Below the pieces are notes generated by a model, which worked only from the letters and a program-made list of their open reading frames with translations, made no database searches and had not been told where the DNA came from. Source: Holothuria scabra (taxonomy: Eukaryota; Echinodermata; Holothuroidea; Aspidochirotida; Holothuriidae). From it: a stretch of 64,000 nucleotides of DNA. The translations under genes and the position numbers were made by a program. This document shows, one piece after another, positions 38,325 through 51,200 of this stretch (its first letter is position 1; each line of letters opens with the position of its first letter). Location of the stretch: the NCBI GenBank assembly GCA_037179385.1, contig CM074180.1, positions 31,787,455-31,851,454 on the forward strand, written 5' to 3'.

Positions 38325-39680
38325 GATGGTCCTATAGAAGACAATTTCTCATATTAAAAAGATGTTATATCCCTCTCCCAATGTTTCGTATTCAATGCGT
38401 TACTTTCTCTGTCTTCATAAAGGGGTATAAATCACATCCCATCAGTTCATCGATCGAGTAAATGAGCATACAAAACAATTATTTTTGCGCGTAGATCTAT
38501 CTATAGTGAATAACATCAAAATAGTAGTCACAAAATGTATCTGTGTGTGTGCAAGCTTTTTGGTATGGGTTAACCACTTACAGGAAACACCTTTCCTACA
38601 ATGTCATTAACTGTCTTCTACTGTACACTCTAAAGACAAACGAATAAAGTTAGACATTCTGTGTTAGATTACGTGTGGATTAACTACCTAAGAGTATTAA
38701 TTCACTCAATGAATAGTTAAATTAACTCCAAGAAAGCTGAAAATTTACTCTTTATTGAATGTCTGCAGTGATCCATCTTTTTAGGAGTGGTTCCTGTCTA
38801 GGCACTCCACCAAGCTAATTTCGCTTTTGGGTGAATTTCGTTCTTGTAGGAGTGAATGTCCGCTCTTTTGGAGTGGCCTCTATAACTGTTCCTCTTCTAA
38901 AAAGTGAAATAAGTAGGTGGATGTATTTTATTTCAATATTTGATTCTACTTTTATATAAAAACTGCCAATATGAATCTGGGAACGCCAACGTCTGTCTCG
39001 TTAGTTACCGAACAAGTCAAATGGAACTTTTTCATTTTGTATTAGTAGGGAAAGATTGAAAATCCATTTCCGTTATCGAGAAAATCTTTTTTGACAAGAA
39101 AAGACAATATTATCCTTCTTTGTTGGAATCAAAAGTCTACCTTCAGGTTGCTAGATGTACCGATATAAAAAAATCACCTCTCTGAATGAGGATATATAAT
39201 TAAAGGTTGTTTCTTTGTGCTTTTCTTCAGAGAACCTGAATAATATGTGTGAAATTGAACTGATTACGAATAAGTGTTAAGTTGAACGTTTGGTCGACTT
39301 CAATAGCCTTATTTCCTTCAACCACGGACCCATTGTTGACCTCCTCTACACTCTAAAAGATGTTGGTCACGTGTCACATGAAGGTCATTAAGTAAACCAT
39401 TTGCTCGGGCTCACGCTGGTCGCAATATAAGTAGATTTTACAAAACGTGCGTATTTTTAACATCCTGTGTACTTTCTTTCCCTGACATCCTAGCATCTTG
39501 ACAGGTGACATGACTTTCAGAATGTAGACACTTTCTATCTAAGGAATAACTTCCATGACGGAACCAAGAAATCAGTACTTTGCAGTTCGTGCTGTCCACT
39601 TTTTCATTTTTTAATGAATGTTTTGCAAGTGAATATAGGTGAAACCATACGTTCTGTCTTGCTCTCTTTTACAAACAAAT
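38325..39680. other. Non-coding, possible repeat remnants
   Basis: TACACTCTAAA occurs at about 38625 and 39348, and GGAGTGG-like motifs cluster at 38790-38870. They may be remnants of one element, but no terminal repeats could be paired. Confidence 0.3.
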
Positions 39681-39685
39681 AATTA

Positions 39686-40210
39686 TGAGTAGGACCCTGC
39701 TCATTGGTCGCTGGTTTGAAGACAACGCTAATTCTTGAACATTCAAGTGTACCTCAAGCGTAAAAAATTCAAAAATGTTAATTATAGTGGATGAAAAATG
39801 AATTCAAGCAGTCCAAATATACCATCTTCATAAAAAATTCCTGTGCTGAGATGTAAGATGCTGAGGTTGCATTGTGCAGCAATTTGTGATGTCATTGTTG
39901 TACTACTCAAATAGCAGCCTTTGTATTTCTTTGTTTTTCTGGATGTTACTGTACCTTGTGCTAAAATCGAATCCTGGTGTTAAATAAAACCTCTTTGCTT
40001 AAAATGCTATGCAAGGAAATAGGAAGCGTTGAAGGTTATGTAATTGTTTTTAATGTAAAAGGTAAGCAAAGCAGATAATGTGATTTGTACAACAACAAAG
40101 TAACACATTGTTGCGTAATGAACTAATTTGATTTAACTGAAAAAATTTCAACATTTAATATCTAGTCTATGGAACAATTCATAACAATGTGAGTTGAATG
40201 AAGAGGTTTC
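39686..40210. repeat. Diverged duplicate, copy 1
   Basis: Shares an ordered series of blocks with 41570-42112: TATGAGTAGG / CATGAGTAGG, GTACCTCAA, CATTGTGCAGC...TTTGTGATGTC, ATGCAAG...AGGAAG.GTTGAAGGT, and TTACAAC...AAGTAACACATTG...TTGCG.AA. The copies lie about 1.9 kb apart in the same orientation, with many substitutions and indels. No conserved reading frame, so probably an old non-coding or repeat-derived duplication. Confidence 0.65.
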
Positions 40211-41569
40211 GATTTGCAACCTCTTAAATATTCATTTTTAAAATTCTACACTTAAGGTACACTTTAATTTCAAACAAAATGCGTGATTGTCGTACCAGAG
40301 GTGTTACAATGCATAAAACTACAACTGGAAAAAAGGCAGCAAGCAGCCGTAGATTAAACAAGAGGGTTAGCAGTTGAGGCGTAGAAGTCCAGGAAACAAT
40401 CCAAACAGGAATTTTACAGCTACCACAACATTTAGTGTCTAACATATCGTTTAAAGCATTGATGCGAAACGTCTTTCCACCGAAACCCTTTTTGAACCGA
40501 CAGTTGGTAACCAATAGGAACAAGCAAGGGAAAGAAGCTGACTGGGGTTAATTTTTTTATGGTGAGATGTTGTTTTCATGATATTATTCCTCTTAGCTAA
40601 TTGTGTATAACATTCCTAAAAGAAAATTTGAGAAGATTAACAAAAACTAGAGACATCTATGTAACCTATGTCAGTCAATCCAATAAATGGTAAGCACTTG
40701 AAACCGTAGACTTACTCCCCTTGGAAATAAAACGGTCAGTCAACAAACAAGAGGAGTACTCAGTTGTTAATCAAGAAAGTGGACAGGGACCTTAAGCAAC
40801 CACTCGTCACACTTTTGTGAGGGGAAACAAATTCAAAATATCCACTTGGAAGGCATATGTGTTTTGATTGGCATCAAACTAAAGAACATTCAGATTAGCT
40901 TATGATACACAAATTGACATAGGTCCCGGGGGTTGGTCGATATACGACTCAACATTTGACTGGAAAGGATTACCCATGTTACAACTATCCAACTTCTTAT
41001 AGAAAATATTGCAGTTGAGGTTTTACACAGTTGGTGTCCCATGTTTTTAGTATTTCCCTAATGCCTTTAGATGTGTCTGAATTTCACTGCTCACTTAGCA
41101 CCATATACAGTACATTTTTCACCTATCCTTCAGGAATTGTCATAATTCCAATAACATTAACTTTTGCGCACTTCCTCATATAGGCTATTGCTGTCTCAGT
41201 TATCAATAGCGTGTCAAGCATGTTAACATTATTCATTGACCCTATTTGGTTTATGGTTTCTTGTTTGTATAGGCTGATGGGTTTCATTAGGGAATTCTGC
41301 TCCTTAAAAGTAGACGTCATGACTTGGCCGATAGGGTAACGACCTGGCCGATTTTTCAACTGTAGGAAACCACAGACGACAATATGCGGTCAATGGACCA
41401 TAAAATCTACAACGATGCTGCCCTTTGTTAGTGGTGTAACAAGCAAGGACTTCAAGGACAGGAAAAGGTTGTCCACGCTTCAAGTGAGTGGATTCTCTCA
41501 TGTGGTTTTGGAGGGGCATAGTATCAAAGGATCCAAGCCACTGTTTGCAATCCATGATCTCAAAGGTAC

Positions 41570-42112
41570 ATGAGTAGGGAATGGTTGTTCGTGTCTATTA
41601 ATTTCAGATTTAGTCCCTCAAATTCCCAAAAGTGTGTAAAATGTACCTCAAATCATAAAAATTCAGTACTATAGATTAAACAGCATGGTGAAAAAGTTCG
41701 ATAATAGTTCAAGACCCATACCAATAGGACTTTTTTGAACCGAGATATAAAGTGTTGAACTTGATTCAAATTAAAATGGCACATTGCGCACTGATTTGTG
41801 ATGTCGTTGATGTAATACTCAAATTACAATTTTTGTTCATGCACCTTGTTTTCAAGGCGAGATAGTACTTATACTCTTATGAGGTAATGTAATGTAATGT
41901 TATGTAGTTAATTAAGCCATCTCTGTGCAACATGTTATGCAAGCAAACAGGAAGTGTTGAAGGTCATAAAAAACCTTTTTAGTTTTCAAGGGAAACAAAA
42001 CAGATACAGTGAATTTTACAACGAGAAAGTCACATGTTATTGCGCAACGGTCTATTTTGTTTTAAGTGAATTAATTTCAGTATTTCAACAATGTCTTATG
42101 AAGAGGAGAGTT
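41570..42112. repeat. Diverged duplicate, copy 2
   Basis: Sister of 39686-40210. Additional short TAATG tandem units are present at about 41885-41903 (GTAATGTAATGTAATG). The 119-aa frame that starts at 41954 covers part of this copy and is not open in copy 1, which argues against coding. Confidence 0.65.
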
Positions 42113-42629
42113 AGAGTTAGGATAAGGGTGATGGGTCTCTCCGAACGAGTTCATGGGTGTCATTTTAATGTTCTATCCCGTTTTTTAACAAACTACCAAA
42201 GCGTTTTGGGTCGCTTCAGACCTTACTTCAATGGTGTCTATATTATCAATACCTTCGAAAATGCGTATATAAACAAATATCCAAAAACATTGGTTCCACA
42301 ATTGACCACTTAAAACAGTCTTCCTGCAGCGTTACTAAGATATTGAAGGCCGGGAGCGTCTAATGGATTCCTTCCCCTAGACCCTATGGACCTTAGCAGG
42401 GGTTTTAGTTTAGTCGAAATTTTTCTGACTATTTAAAAACATCTCAACTTCCTACTTAATTATTCAATTTTCTCCCACAATGACAATTTAACATTATATG
42501 ACTAAAAAGCCACTCCAAAGTTAGTATCAGGTCAAGTCACAGATCCCCCTTTCAATTTTACACAAATTTAATTCATTTTACGGTCACTGACTTGCTTGGA
42601 CACCAGTGCTTAGCTAGCGTACAACGTAT

Positions 42630-42663
42630 GTTGTCACAGGTTGTCACAGGTTGTCACAGGTTG
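42630..42663. repeat. Three tandem copies of a 10-mer
   Basis: GTTGTCACAG is repeated three times without spacers, followed by GTTGAGCAC. Too short and spacer-free for a CRISPR array. Confidence 0.85.
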
Positions 42664-43217
42664 AGCACAACTGAACGTAATCACTCTTATTTTAATAATT
42701 GGCGACAAAGTAACTACAATAAAAGGTCAAGTCTCGGTGCGCTGGTTCAGGGAGCTTGAAGAGCCCCTGGCTGGTTAAAAAGTGTAAACTTTGTGAATAA
42801 TGCAACGATTTGTTAGTACAGTTTCATATGGAAAAGGGGAAGCTAAAGCACAATAATCTATGGTTTGACATTTCAGATGAAGAATCCAGCGTGATCTTAA
42901 ACAGCAGATGCTTTCATTAAGTTTTCAAACTTTTCTCGTTTTTAGTTTTTCTTACCTCTATTATTTCTTGCAATAATTTTCATGACTAAATGTGGCTGTG
43001 GTGCGGCAAGTTTTGTTCTAAAGGCACAGCACGTGTTTCAAATATTTCTAAGCAACCTTTTAGATGCGGTTTGAACTGAAATGAATTACTGAATCGACTT
43101 ATACTTTTATGGGACATGACTGCTATCCGCTAACTTATGGATAGAAAACAAAACAAACAACAAAAAAAAAAAATTCTGAACTACTTTCTTAACCATTTCA
43201 CAAAATTCTATTCTGAA

Positions 43218-43850
43218 ATCGAATCAATTCAATTGTTTATTCAATCAATGCAAATATAAAAATTTGGCGTCGAAGATTGGAATGTCTTAAAAGCTCAAAA
43301 ACAATAAAAGTTAAGAAATATGAAACAATGAAAATAATAAAAGAGAAAAAAAACTTAAATTGGGAACACAAAACCTAACATAACACAGAAATCTAACCAG
43401 ACGAGTTGAACAATTTCACGGCGGTTGGGTAAAAACTGCCCGTTTCCTTTAAAAGTGGAAGACGACTATTAGATGGCAAGAAATTAAAATACCATAAGCA
43501 GTGTGGCTCGGATCTTTCATGATTTTTCCCATTCTCTTAGTGGCCCTATCTACATAAAAAGAGCGAAGCGATGGAAGACCAATGATTTTTCCCGCGGACT
43601 GAATAAGAAAGTTTACTGAGATCACATTGGTTAACAGGGCCAAAGCAGACAGTAATAGAAGTGAGCACACTCTCGATTATTGCACGATAGAAGTTGATGA
43701 GAATGAAATGATTTACAACATACGCTTTTAGTTTACGCAGGAAGTACAGATTTACGCAAGAAGAAGCATCTATCCAGGAGTCAATCAAAAAGGTGATGGC
43801 CGTGGCGTGATATATTTGGATTTTTCGCCAATTGAAAAACAATTAAGATA
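43218..43850 (-). mobile_element. Decayed non-LTR retrotransposon 3' end (CR1/L2-like LINE)
   Basis: On the minus strand the tail end of a LINE reverse-transcriptase polyprotein can be read across three frames. The first frame (43842 downwards) has LYFLRKLKAYVV then FYRAIIESVLTS. A shifted frame (within 43670-43449) has SAGKIIGLPSLRSFYVDRA then KIMKDPSHTAYG. A third frame has LPSNSRLPLLKETGSFY then PTAVKLFNSSG and stop at 43395-43393. The order LYFLRKL / ESVL / ASKIIG-like / DPSHP-like / LPSxxR is the usual C-terminal signature of CR1, L2 and Rex-type elements. After the stop comes an AT-rich 3' UTR ending in TTGAATTGATT-like sequence near 43218, resembling the short 3' repeats of such elements. 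Only about 0.63 kb remains; the copy is 5'-truncated and frameshifted, so inactive. Confidence 0.8.
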
Positions 43851-44706
43851 AATGCATGAAAGCGCATGCACACACAGCCATACAAGTTTAATTTACACTC
43901 TTGCACACAACTTTATTCTTATTTCTTCTGTGTTTTATACTTAAATCCAACTTTCGAGGACGTGGGAATTCTATTGACTCTATTTAGAGGACATGAAAGT
44001 GATTGATTCGGTCATGCGGCATGACAGTTAAACTTACAGACAAAAGGACAGTTGTTATACCCCATAACTTCCGTGTAATAACGTGAGCACTGGTTATGAC
44101 GGGAAACCACTGTATATTTATTACCAGCTCAGACCGTTTCGTATAAACCTTGTGCATATGATGTCACAGATCGGAAAGTATGCCCTCCTTTGGGGAAAAA
44201 CAAACCCCTACAGACAAATGCAGACAGCTGATTTGATTTGTCAACCAGCCGAATACGCACATTGTCTGCAGCAGTTGGGAAGCAGACCTAACATTTGTGA
44301 CCGTTATTGCGCAATCTTTACGCCCTTAGCACTAGCGGTGAAATGCATTCTGTGAGACCATACTGGAGCTACTCTATACGGAGAGCGAAAACGGACACCC
44401 GTTGAAAAATGTTAATAATATGTATTCATAGTTTTACATAATTGAGTAATTTTTGGCAGTTGAAGAAGAATTGAATGTTAAATATCCAAAAGAAACTCGT
44501 TTTAGTAGATAACGATACATGGAGTGAATTTGGCTAGAGTTTTCGTCATCAGCTTTTGGACAAAAAAGGAAAGAAAAAAGAGCTCACTTGCGAAGTTTAA
44601 AACTGTACATTTCTGGTTTTCAAGGTGAGAACATGTTGTCGAAATGTCATTTAAACAAATAGTATTTCCAAAATTAATTGCTCCCTTCCTTGCTATCCCT
44701 CTATCT

Positions 44707-45190
44707 GGTGTATACTTCATATAAGCCTACCTGAAAGTAATATATTGATATGTATGTATATATGTATATACACATGCATAACGAATAAGGCTGAATATTC
44801 ATTAGTTTGATTGTATTGTTTTTTTTTATATAAATATTCATTAGTCTGATTGTATTGCATATATTTATATGTGTATATATATGTATATGTATATTTATAT
44901 ATACATATATATTTGTTTGTATATAATGTGTATGTGTATGTGTATATGTATATATATATATATACATATATATTTGTTTGTATATATATATACATACATA
45001 CATACATACATATATATACAAACAAATATATATGTATACATAAATATACATATACACATATATATACACATAAATATATGCGATACAATCAAACTAATGA
45101 ATATTCAGCCTTATACATTATGCATGTGTATATACATATATACATACATATCCATATATTACTTTCAGGTAGGCTTATATGAAGTATATA
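44707..45190. mobile_element. 484-bp foldback element with microsatellite core and 10-bp target duplication
   Basis: Left arm (about 44707-44818) and right arm (about 45083-45190) are near-perfect inverted copies; each contains AAGCCTACCTGAAAGTAATA or its complement, and the AATATTCATTAGTTTGATTG block. Between them lies TA/CATA/GTATA microsatellite that is itself largely self-complementary. The sequence CCCTCTATCT occurs immediately outside both ends (44697-44706 and 45191-45200), which is a direct target-site duplication. The whole unit can fold into one hairpin. No coding capacity: the long Tyr/Ile frames on both strands are translated microsatellite. Confidence 0.8.
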
Positions 45191-45204
45191 CCCTCTATCT
45201 TCAC

Positions 45205-48200
45205 TAAAAATGTTATACAGAAGCCTGATGTTTTTGTTCTGCTTATCCATGCATTATATGTAAATACTTTCACATCACTTTACGTATGTGCATGACCAAA
45301 GGATAGCACTGTGTTGGATCTTGTATCGCAATGTTTCATACTGGCTACTATCATGCCTTGCGTTTCATGATGGCTGACTGACTACATGTGTACTGCAAAC
45401 AGATTCGTAGCATAAACAAAGCGGGATTGACAGCCTTCAGGAAAATTGGAATAATTTATGAAAGAACCTATGTGGAAAAGTGTATATCCTGACAAAATAA
45501 GTATATTTGTCAATTGCTGGACATCTTCGGGATGATTTCGGGACAAATTTGTTACCATTCGCCGAAAGTTCAGGAAGGGTGACCTAAAATATTCTTGGGA
45601 CTCTTGGGCCTTTTGGCCAAAAATTTCGCCTGGAATTGGTTTTATGATAACTTGCCAAGTGAGTCTGGCAAATTTCACAGTTTTCTTGATCGTAATTGGA
45701 AGTACACAGAATAAAAAAGCCATTTTTCCAAGCGTACATTTCCACAAGCGCTCAAAATTCAAAATTGTGACGTCATCAGAGCTTAATATATTTCGGTGTC
45801 CCTGAGGTTAGCTTTCCAACTGCTACACGGGCAGGGCGAATTCTTATGCGTGTGGCCACGTATTATATTGTTCTGCTCAAAGGATGACGTCAGTATGTCG
45901 TAAATGTACAAGGTCTGTATCAGTGTACCATTCACAATGCTTCGTTTCAGTTGACTGAACAGATCACGTCGTTGTTGAGATAAAACAGATTTAAGAAGTA
46001 AAACATCAGATTGGAGGACTGATGTCACATGCAATGGGTCATTCGCTACTATACTGACACACCGTCGAATACACCGACTGCATGGTCTTGTTGGGTCAGA
46101 GCATCCAACTTACAGCCGGAAAGTCTAGTGGCAGGGTCTAATTCCGAAGACTTCAAAATGGGATCAACTGTTATCACTGTGATCGGTACTCAGCAGGAGG
46201 AATGGAGGAGGGAAACAAGCCCTTGTATGAGTTACAACTGGAAAATGACAGGGGCCAGCTCGACTTGAACTAAATGGTTAGAAACTCAGCCGTTAAAACT
46301 CATGTAACTAACTAAGTAACTAACAAAATCAACGTGTTATGCATCAAATGTTAGTAGGTCTATAGTACGACAGACGGCGTTAGGCCCTATCCGCTCCTTG
46401 AATGAAGGTTTTACACAAAGTAATTTTGGACGTGAAAGGTCTTACACAAAACACACAACGAATGTTTTTCATCCTCGGGATAGTAACAATAATTGCTTTC
46501 TTTGAAAAATTTACCTTGAAAAATTAGCACAAATGTTATCATTGCTTATAAACTATTTTGAAGAAACAATTATTTGTTTGCAAAGAGGCTAGAATCTTCT
46601 CAGGATGTGATTGCACGTTGGAGAAAAGGACAAAACGGTTTGCAAATTATCACACGAATTTTGACAATGGGCTGAACTTGGAAACAGCCTCCAAAAGTGA
46701 AAGTTAATATAATAGAAGCTTGCAGTGGCCATGCATTTTAACAAGGGTACGTTTTTCACTTTCCTGAAAACGTTAATCACTGCCCATGTTGACATTAGGA
46801 TAACTTTTTCTGTAGTAAATATGAACAGAAATACAATGTATTGCAATAAATGATCACTATACATTGAACATGCAGTGGACATTTGAAGCTTGCAAATTCT
46901 TGAAAAGGGATTGGCTTATTGAACTGACTCCACAAAGTTCTTCTAAATATGTTGAGTAAAAATCGATAAAGTTCTACTTGTCCAGATACTCTAGGGAGAA
47001 GACAGGTCTGAACTAACAAATTAAACGTAAGTTGACACTATTATTATAAAAGACGAGAAAACGTCAAGAGAGCTACGAAATCTGTGCTTTCAATCAACCC
47101 GACCGCCGGGCAATAGAGCTACGTAACTAACACTCCTTGTACAAGCACATACACTACTTTAGGCGATGAAACCTATACCCTAATACGGTAGCATGTAAAG
47201 AGTATATATAGCCTATCCTAAAATACCAGATATCATTTGCTTAAGTATCGATTTGTGGTCACTTTATACGATTTCTCATTTGCGAAATCAATGTCAACTC
47301 TGACTCCTTCCAAGCGAACGAGCTTTCCTCCGACTATTAATCATGTGAGTATTTTCCACCGTGACGTCAGCGATGTAAGATGGCAACGTTCAATTTGGCA
47401 CATTTTCAAATATGCTACAGGCAGAACAGGTAGGCTAATTCGCCTGCAAAAGGGCAGATAGAAGAAATATTCCTTCGTTCCCTAACTCGTGTATTATCCT
47501 TTGCAAAGTAGCTTATTTGATTGCTGCCGTTCACAAATTCCCTGCTTATGGGTAATTTATTATATTTCAAATCAGTATTTTCCGTTAAAGGTCTTTATTG
47601 TAGAGGGGAAAACTGAAACCTATATCTGGGAATAGAATCGTATTCATTAAAAGTTTTGGAGATTTCATCTTTTGCGAAGAAACGGCATTAGATAAAAGCC
47701 TGCTGAATACCGTTGAAAGTTTGGTGTGTTTGTATTAACCATTTACTTGGATGAACAGTTTAATTTATCAGTATTTATAAATATATGGGACAAATTCGAA
47801 AACGCCTGAACAAGCAGTATTGGAGAGATAAATCATAAAATTATGTAATCTAAACGGTATATGATAAAATAAAAATCGCAATAAATAAATGTTGGTTGGC
47901 TATATAACTGTTAGGATAAATATAAAAGCAAAAACCTTTGTCTTTTAAGTATGACGCAACAACTGTTTAGAGAAAGTAGGAAAAATGTGTTCTTCACATA
48001 ATACTTTTAGGGGAAAAAACGTCATGTACTTCAGTTTTGGTAAAATGCTTTAGTTAATTGAAGCAGAAAGATGACAAAAGTGTAGTAACAAAATTCTTTT
48101 GATCGTTATGATCGAGGGTCATATCTTCAATGAAACTAATGTATTTGTACATGGATGTTAATTGAGGGTGGTGAGTATATACTTTTTTGAAGGAAAATGC

Positions 48201-51200
48201 TGATACAACGCTCCTCGGAATTGTAAGATAATCAAAATCATGCAAGATATCTGTTCTTCCCAGCATTTCTCAGTTTCATCTTAAAGCCGTTGGAGGTGAC
48301 AATTCGCCACCCTCATGTTTCCAGGGAGGTGCTACTTTTTTCCTAATATGTCAATTCATAGTTACAAGGACGCATGCTGAGAAGGAAAACGTGTGGAAAG
48401 GTGTAAACCAGACAATCGCTCAAAAACTAGTTGCTGTTTTACTCACACCTTCAGAACGTCTGGCTGCGGGCTTGCCGTATAGGACCAAAAGGTTCAATAA
48501 TCACTAGCCTCTCTCCTCCATGTGTCGTGTGAGCAGGTTAACAAACATTTCAAAGTGGGCTTTGACAAACATAAAGATTGTAGGTCATCTATGTTGCAAG
48601 TGGCATTGCGAGTATCCTTGTTTCCTTTGACATTTGACCTTTGATATGTATCACTACATTTGATACCTTGTAGCATCATTAGCTCTATATAACACTAAGT
48701 AACCCCGAACGGATTTATCTAAAACTTATGAAATTGCATCCCCAATTTGATTCACATAATACTTCCTTTAAGTTTTCACTCTTATGTTCTTTTTGTGCAA
48801 ATGGCTTTGAGTTAAAAAGCAAGAAATTGAATGTTGGATACGATTAAACATTATATTCCGAGCGTATACAAGCACTGCACGTTTGAAAGAGTTTTGAATC
48901 ACACATATTTATTCATTAGCAAGGAACTTGTTGAAATGTTTTAATACGTCAACTACGTTTTAAAACGTTTTGTGTTGGTAGTGAAGCAGTGCTCTTTTCA
49001 CCATCAAATGATTTCGATTACCTGGAACTATAAGAAAAAAGTGATGAAAATTTCATGGTCTCTTTGTTGAGTAATATTTTTTATTTCCAATGATAACAAA
49101 TACCTTTAGTGTAGAGTCCAGTCTTGATTTCAAGACACCTTAGGCCTGACTACCGTCAGCTACAAGTTAACAACGTTCTTAAAAAATGCCAGGAATTTCG
49201 TTATTTGGTTCGTCTTCCTTAAATGTGTTCATGAGAGAAGTCTGCAAATCGTCTTTGGAATTGGCGGAGCTGTTTGAGAATCAGCTCCCTGGCCTGTCCA
49301 CAGTATCAAAACACTCCTTATAATGCTACGACTTTTGTTCACAGCACAGTAGGTTGTGATAGATGACGTCCACATGCGCTGAACCATATCCTTACTACCT
49401 ACGTTCACAAAGGTTATACACTTGCCAATGACCCCGCCGTGTCTGTAATCCATTTTAACAACCTGTGACTGTTTTACCTTTGTTTACAATTTCGACGTGG
49501 TATATTAAAAGGAAAGAAGAAGAATTCCCACGTGCCGTAACCTATATAAAATAATGGTTTCCTTTTAAACAGTGAAATTGGGAAATTAAATGCATTTGAT
49601 GGCTTCTTCGGACTATTGAAAAGTCAATAAGATTCTCCGATCGGTGGACACTACATTGCCACTTGGATACGCTTAAATTGCTAACTGGTGAGGTGTATGT
49701 TTGTAAAGCTGCGATACAGCAGCGGAAATGTCCTATATTTAATGCTTCAACGAATACCGAGGTCAACATAGGCTATATGTAAAAATGAATATGCTACTCG
49801 AACATAGTTGTGTGCAAATGTGCAACTCCAATTCAAACCAGACTCCCGACCCTTTCATAAGAGTCCTTTTGCGTAGATTCTTTACGTATGGGGTCGGTCG
49901 AATATCCGGGTCTTTTCGTTACCCTAGCAACACTGGAGTGAAAACAACAGCTGACCGAAATATGACCATATGGAAACACTGCTGGAGTCAAAATCCCTCA
50001 TGTGAGAAACAATCCCACTTGCAGGATATACGAAATCACATCTTTTTCACTCCAAGACCATATTGCCATGAGTATGTAACGGAAGTGACGTACCTTCAAC
50101 CGACCTCATGCGTGACCTCAAGCATAACAAAGTTTACATACATGAAGTACCCTTTCAAGACCAACCGTTACAAATCCTTATAAACACCAGAAAGGAAATA
50201 TTTTACTTAATCTGATTTAGCGAATGGAAATTCCAAACAAAATATAAAAATCTCATGTATTTTATGTGTCAGATGGCGATTATTATTAAAGCCTTTTTGG
50301 CGCCAAAACTAATTTGTAGGCGATAATCTTTAGATGCATGGGACGGCTGGGTAGGAATTTGACAATCACAAGCTCTCCAGCGTCAATTACAAGTAATAAG
50401 TAAATATATGCGCTACAGTTAACCCAATCTTCTTAGCTGGATTCGGTAAGAATGCCTTCACGGGTATATGGACGCATTGACGTCTATTGAGGTTTGGCTT
50501 CAAACAAGCTTTGAAGTTAAAGGGAATCAGTTCCGACTGAGGCATCGAGTTCCTCTAACTTGTATGTGAAGGAACTTCTTGACATAATACTGTCTGGTAC
50601 GTTGTTCAACTTTGCTGCAGCCTAGTAGTAGTGCAGAAAGTGATTCAATGTTTATGATCGTTGTGTTCATGATATTCAGCTTATCGTGCAGCTCGTTTAA
50701 CAATTTCAAAATATAGATTAATCCTGGTAAAATTAACAAGCAGTGCATGAACAGATGGCGCAGTTTGACCTCTTGTTTGACCCTTGTCAGACAGGGAGGG
50801 GAAGAGGCAGTTCACCTCTCCCACTTTTTATCAAAGAAATTGTCTATTCACCCGGATCAACTTGTGTAGAATTTTCATTACGCAAATTTCGGTTTAAAAG
50901 GTATTTCACTTCGTCACTCACAGGTAGTGTTTCTTTATTATGTGTTAATATATAAAGTTTTGATTTCTTTCCTATGAAAGAAGGTATAGGACACGCTTGT
51001 AGAGAGACAAATGTGCTGACGAACCTCCAGCCGCGTGCACTGGGAGGGGGTGGGAGCGTATTATACTTATAGCATGCTAAGCCAGCACATTTTTTTCTAG
51101 GTGCCTCAGGCTTGTCTCCTGGCAAAGAGAACTACATCACTTACTGTCACTCTCCTTCTGAATGTAAATATGCCTAAGTGTGACGGTTCATTCATCAGCA

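Noticed and set aside
40224..40523. 99-aa minus frame with a hydrophobic segment
   Set aside because: A single hydrophobic stretch without motif, between two duplicated non-coding blocks.
41123..41555. Two overlapping minus-strand frames (78 and 83 aa) with fairly normal amino-acid mix
   Set aside because: No family recognised and no splice signals that join them convincingly; a retro-pseudogene is possible but unsupported.
42630..42663. Three short direct repeats as a CRISPR array
   Set aside because: Ten-base units with no spacers, in an animal genome.
44701..45207. Several overlapping 65-123 aa frames rich in Tyr and Ile on both strands
   Set aside because: They are translated TA/CATA microsatellite inside the foldback element.
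49785..50183. 132-aa ATG-started frame
   Set aside because: No domain, no signal peptide and no splice context; length is within chance for this amount of sequence.
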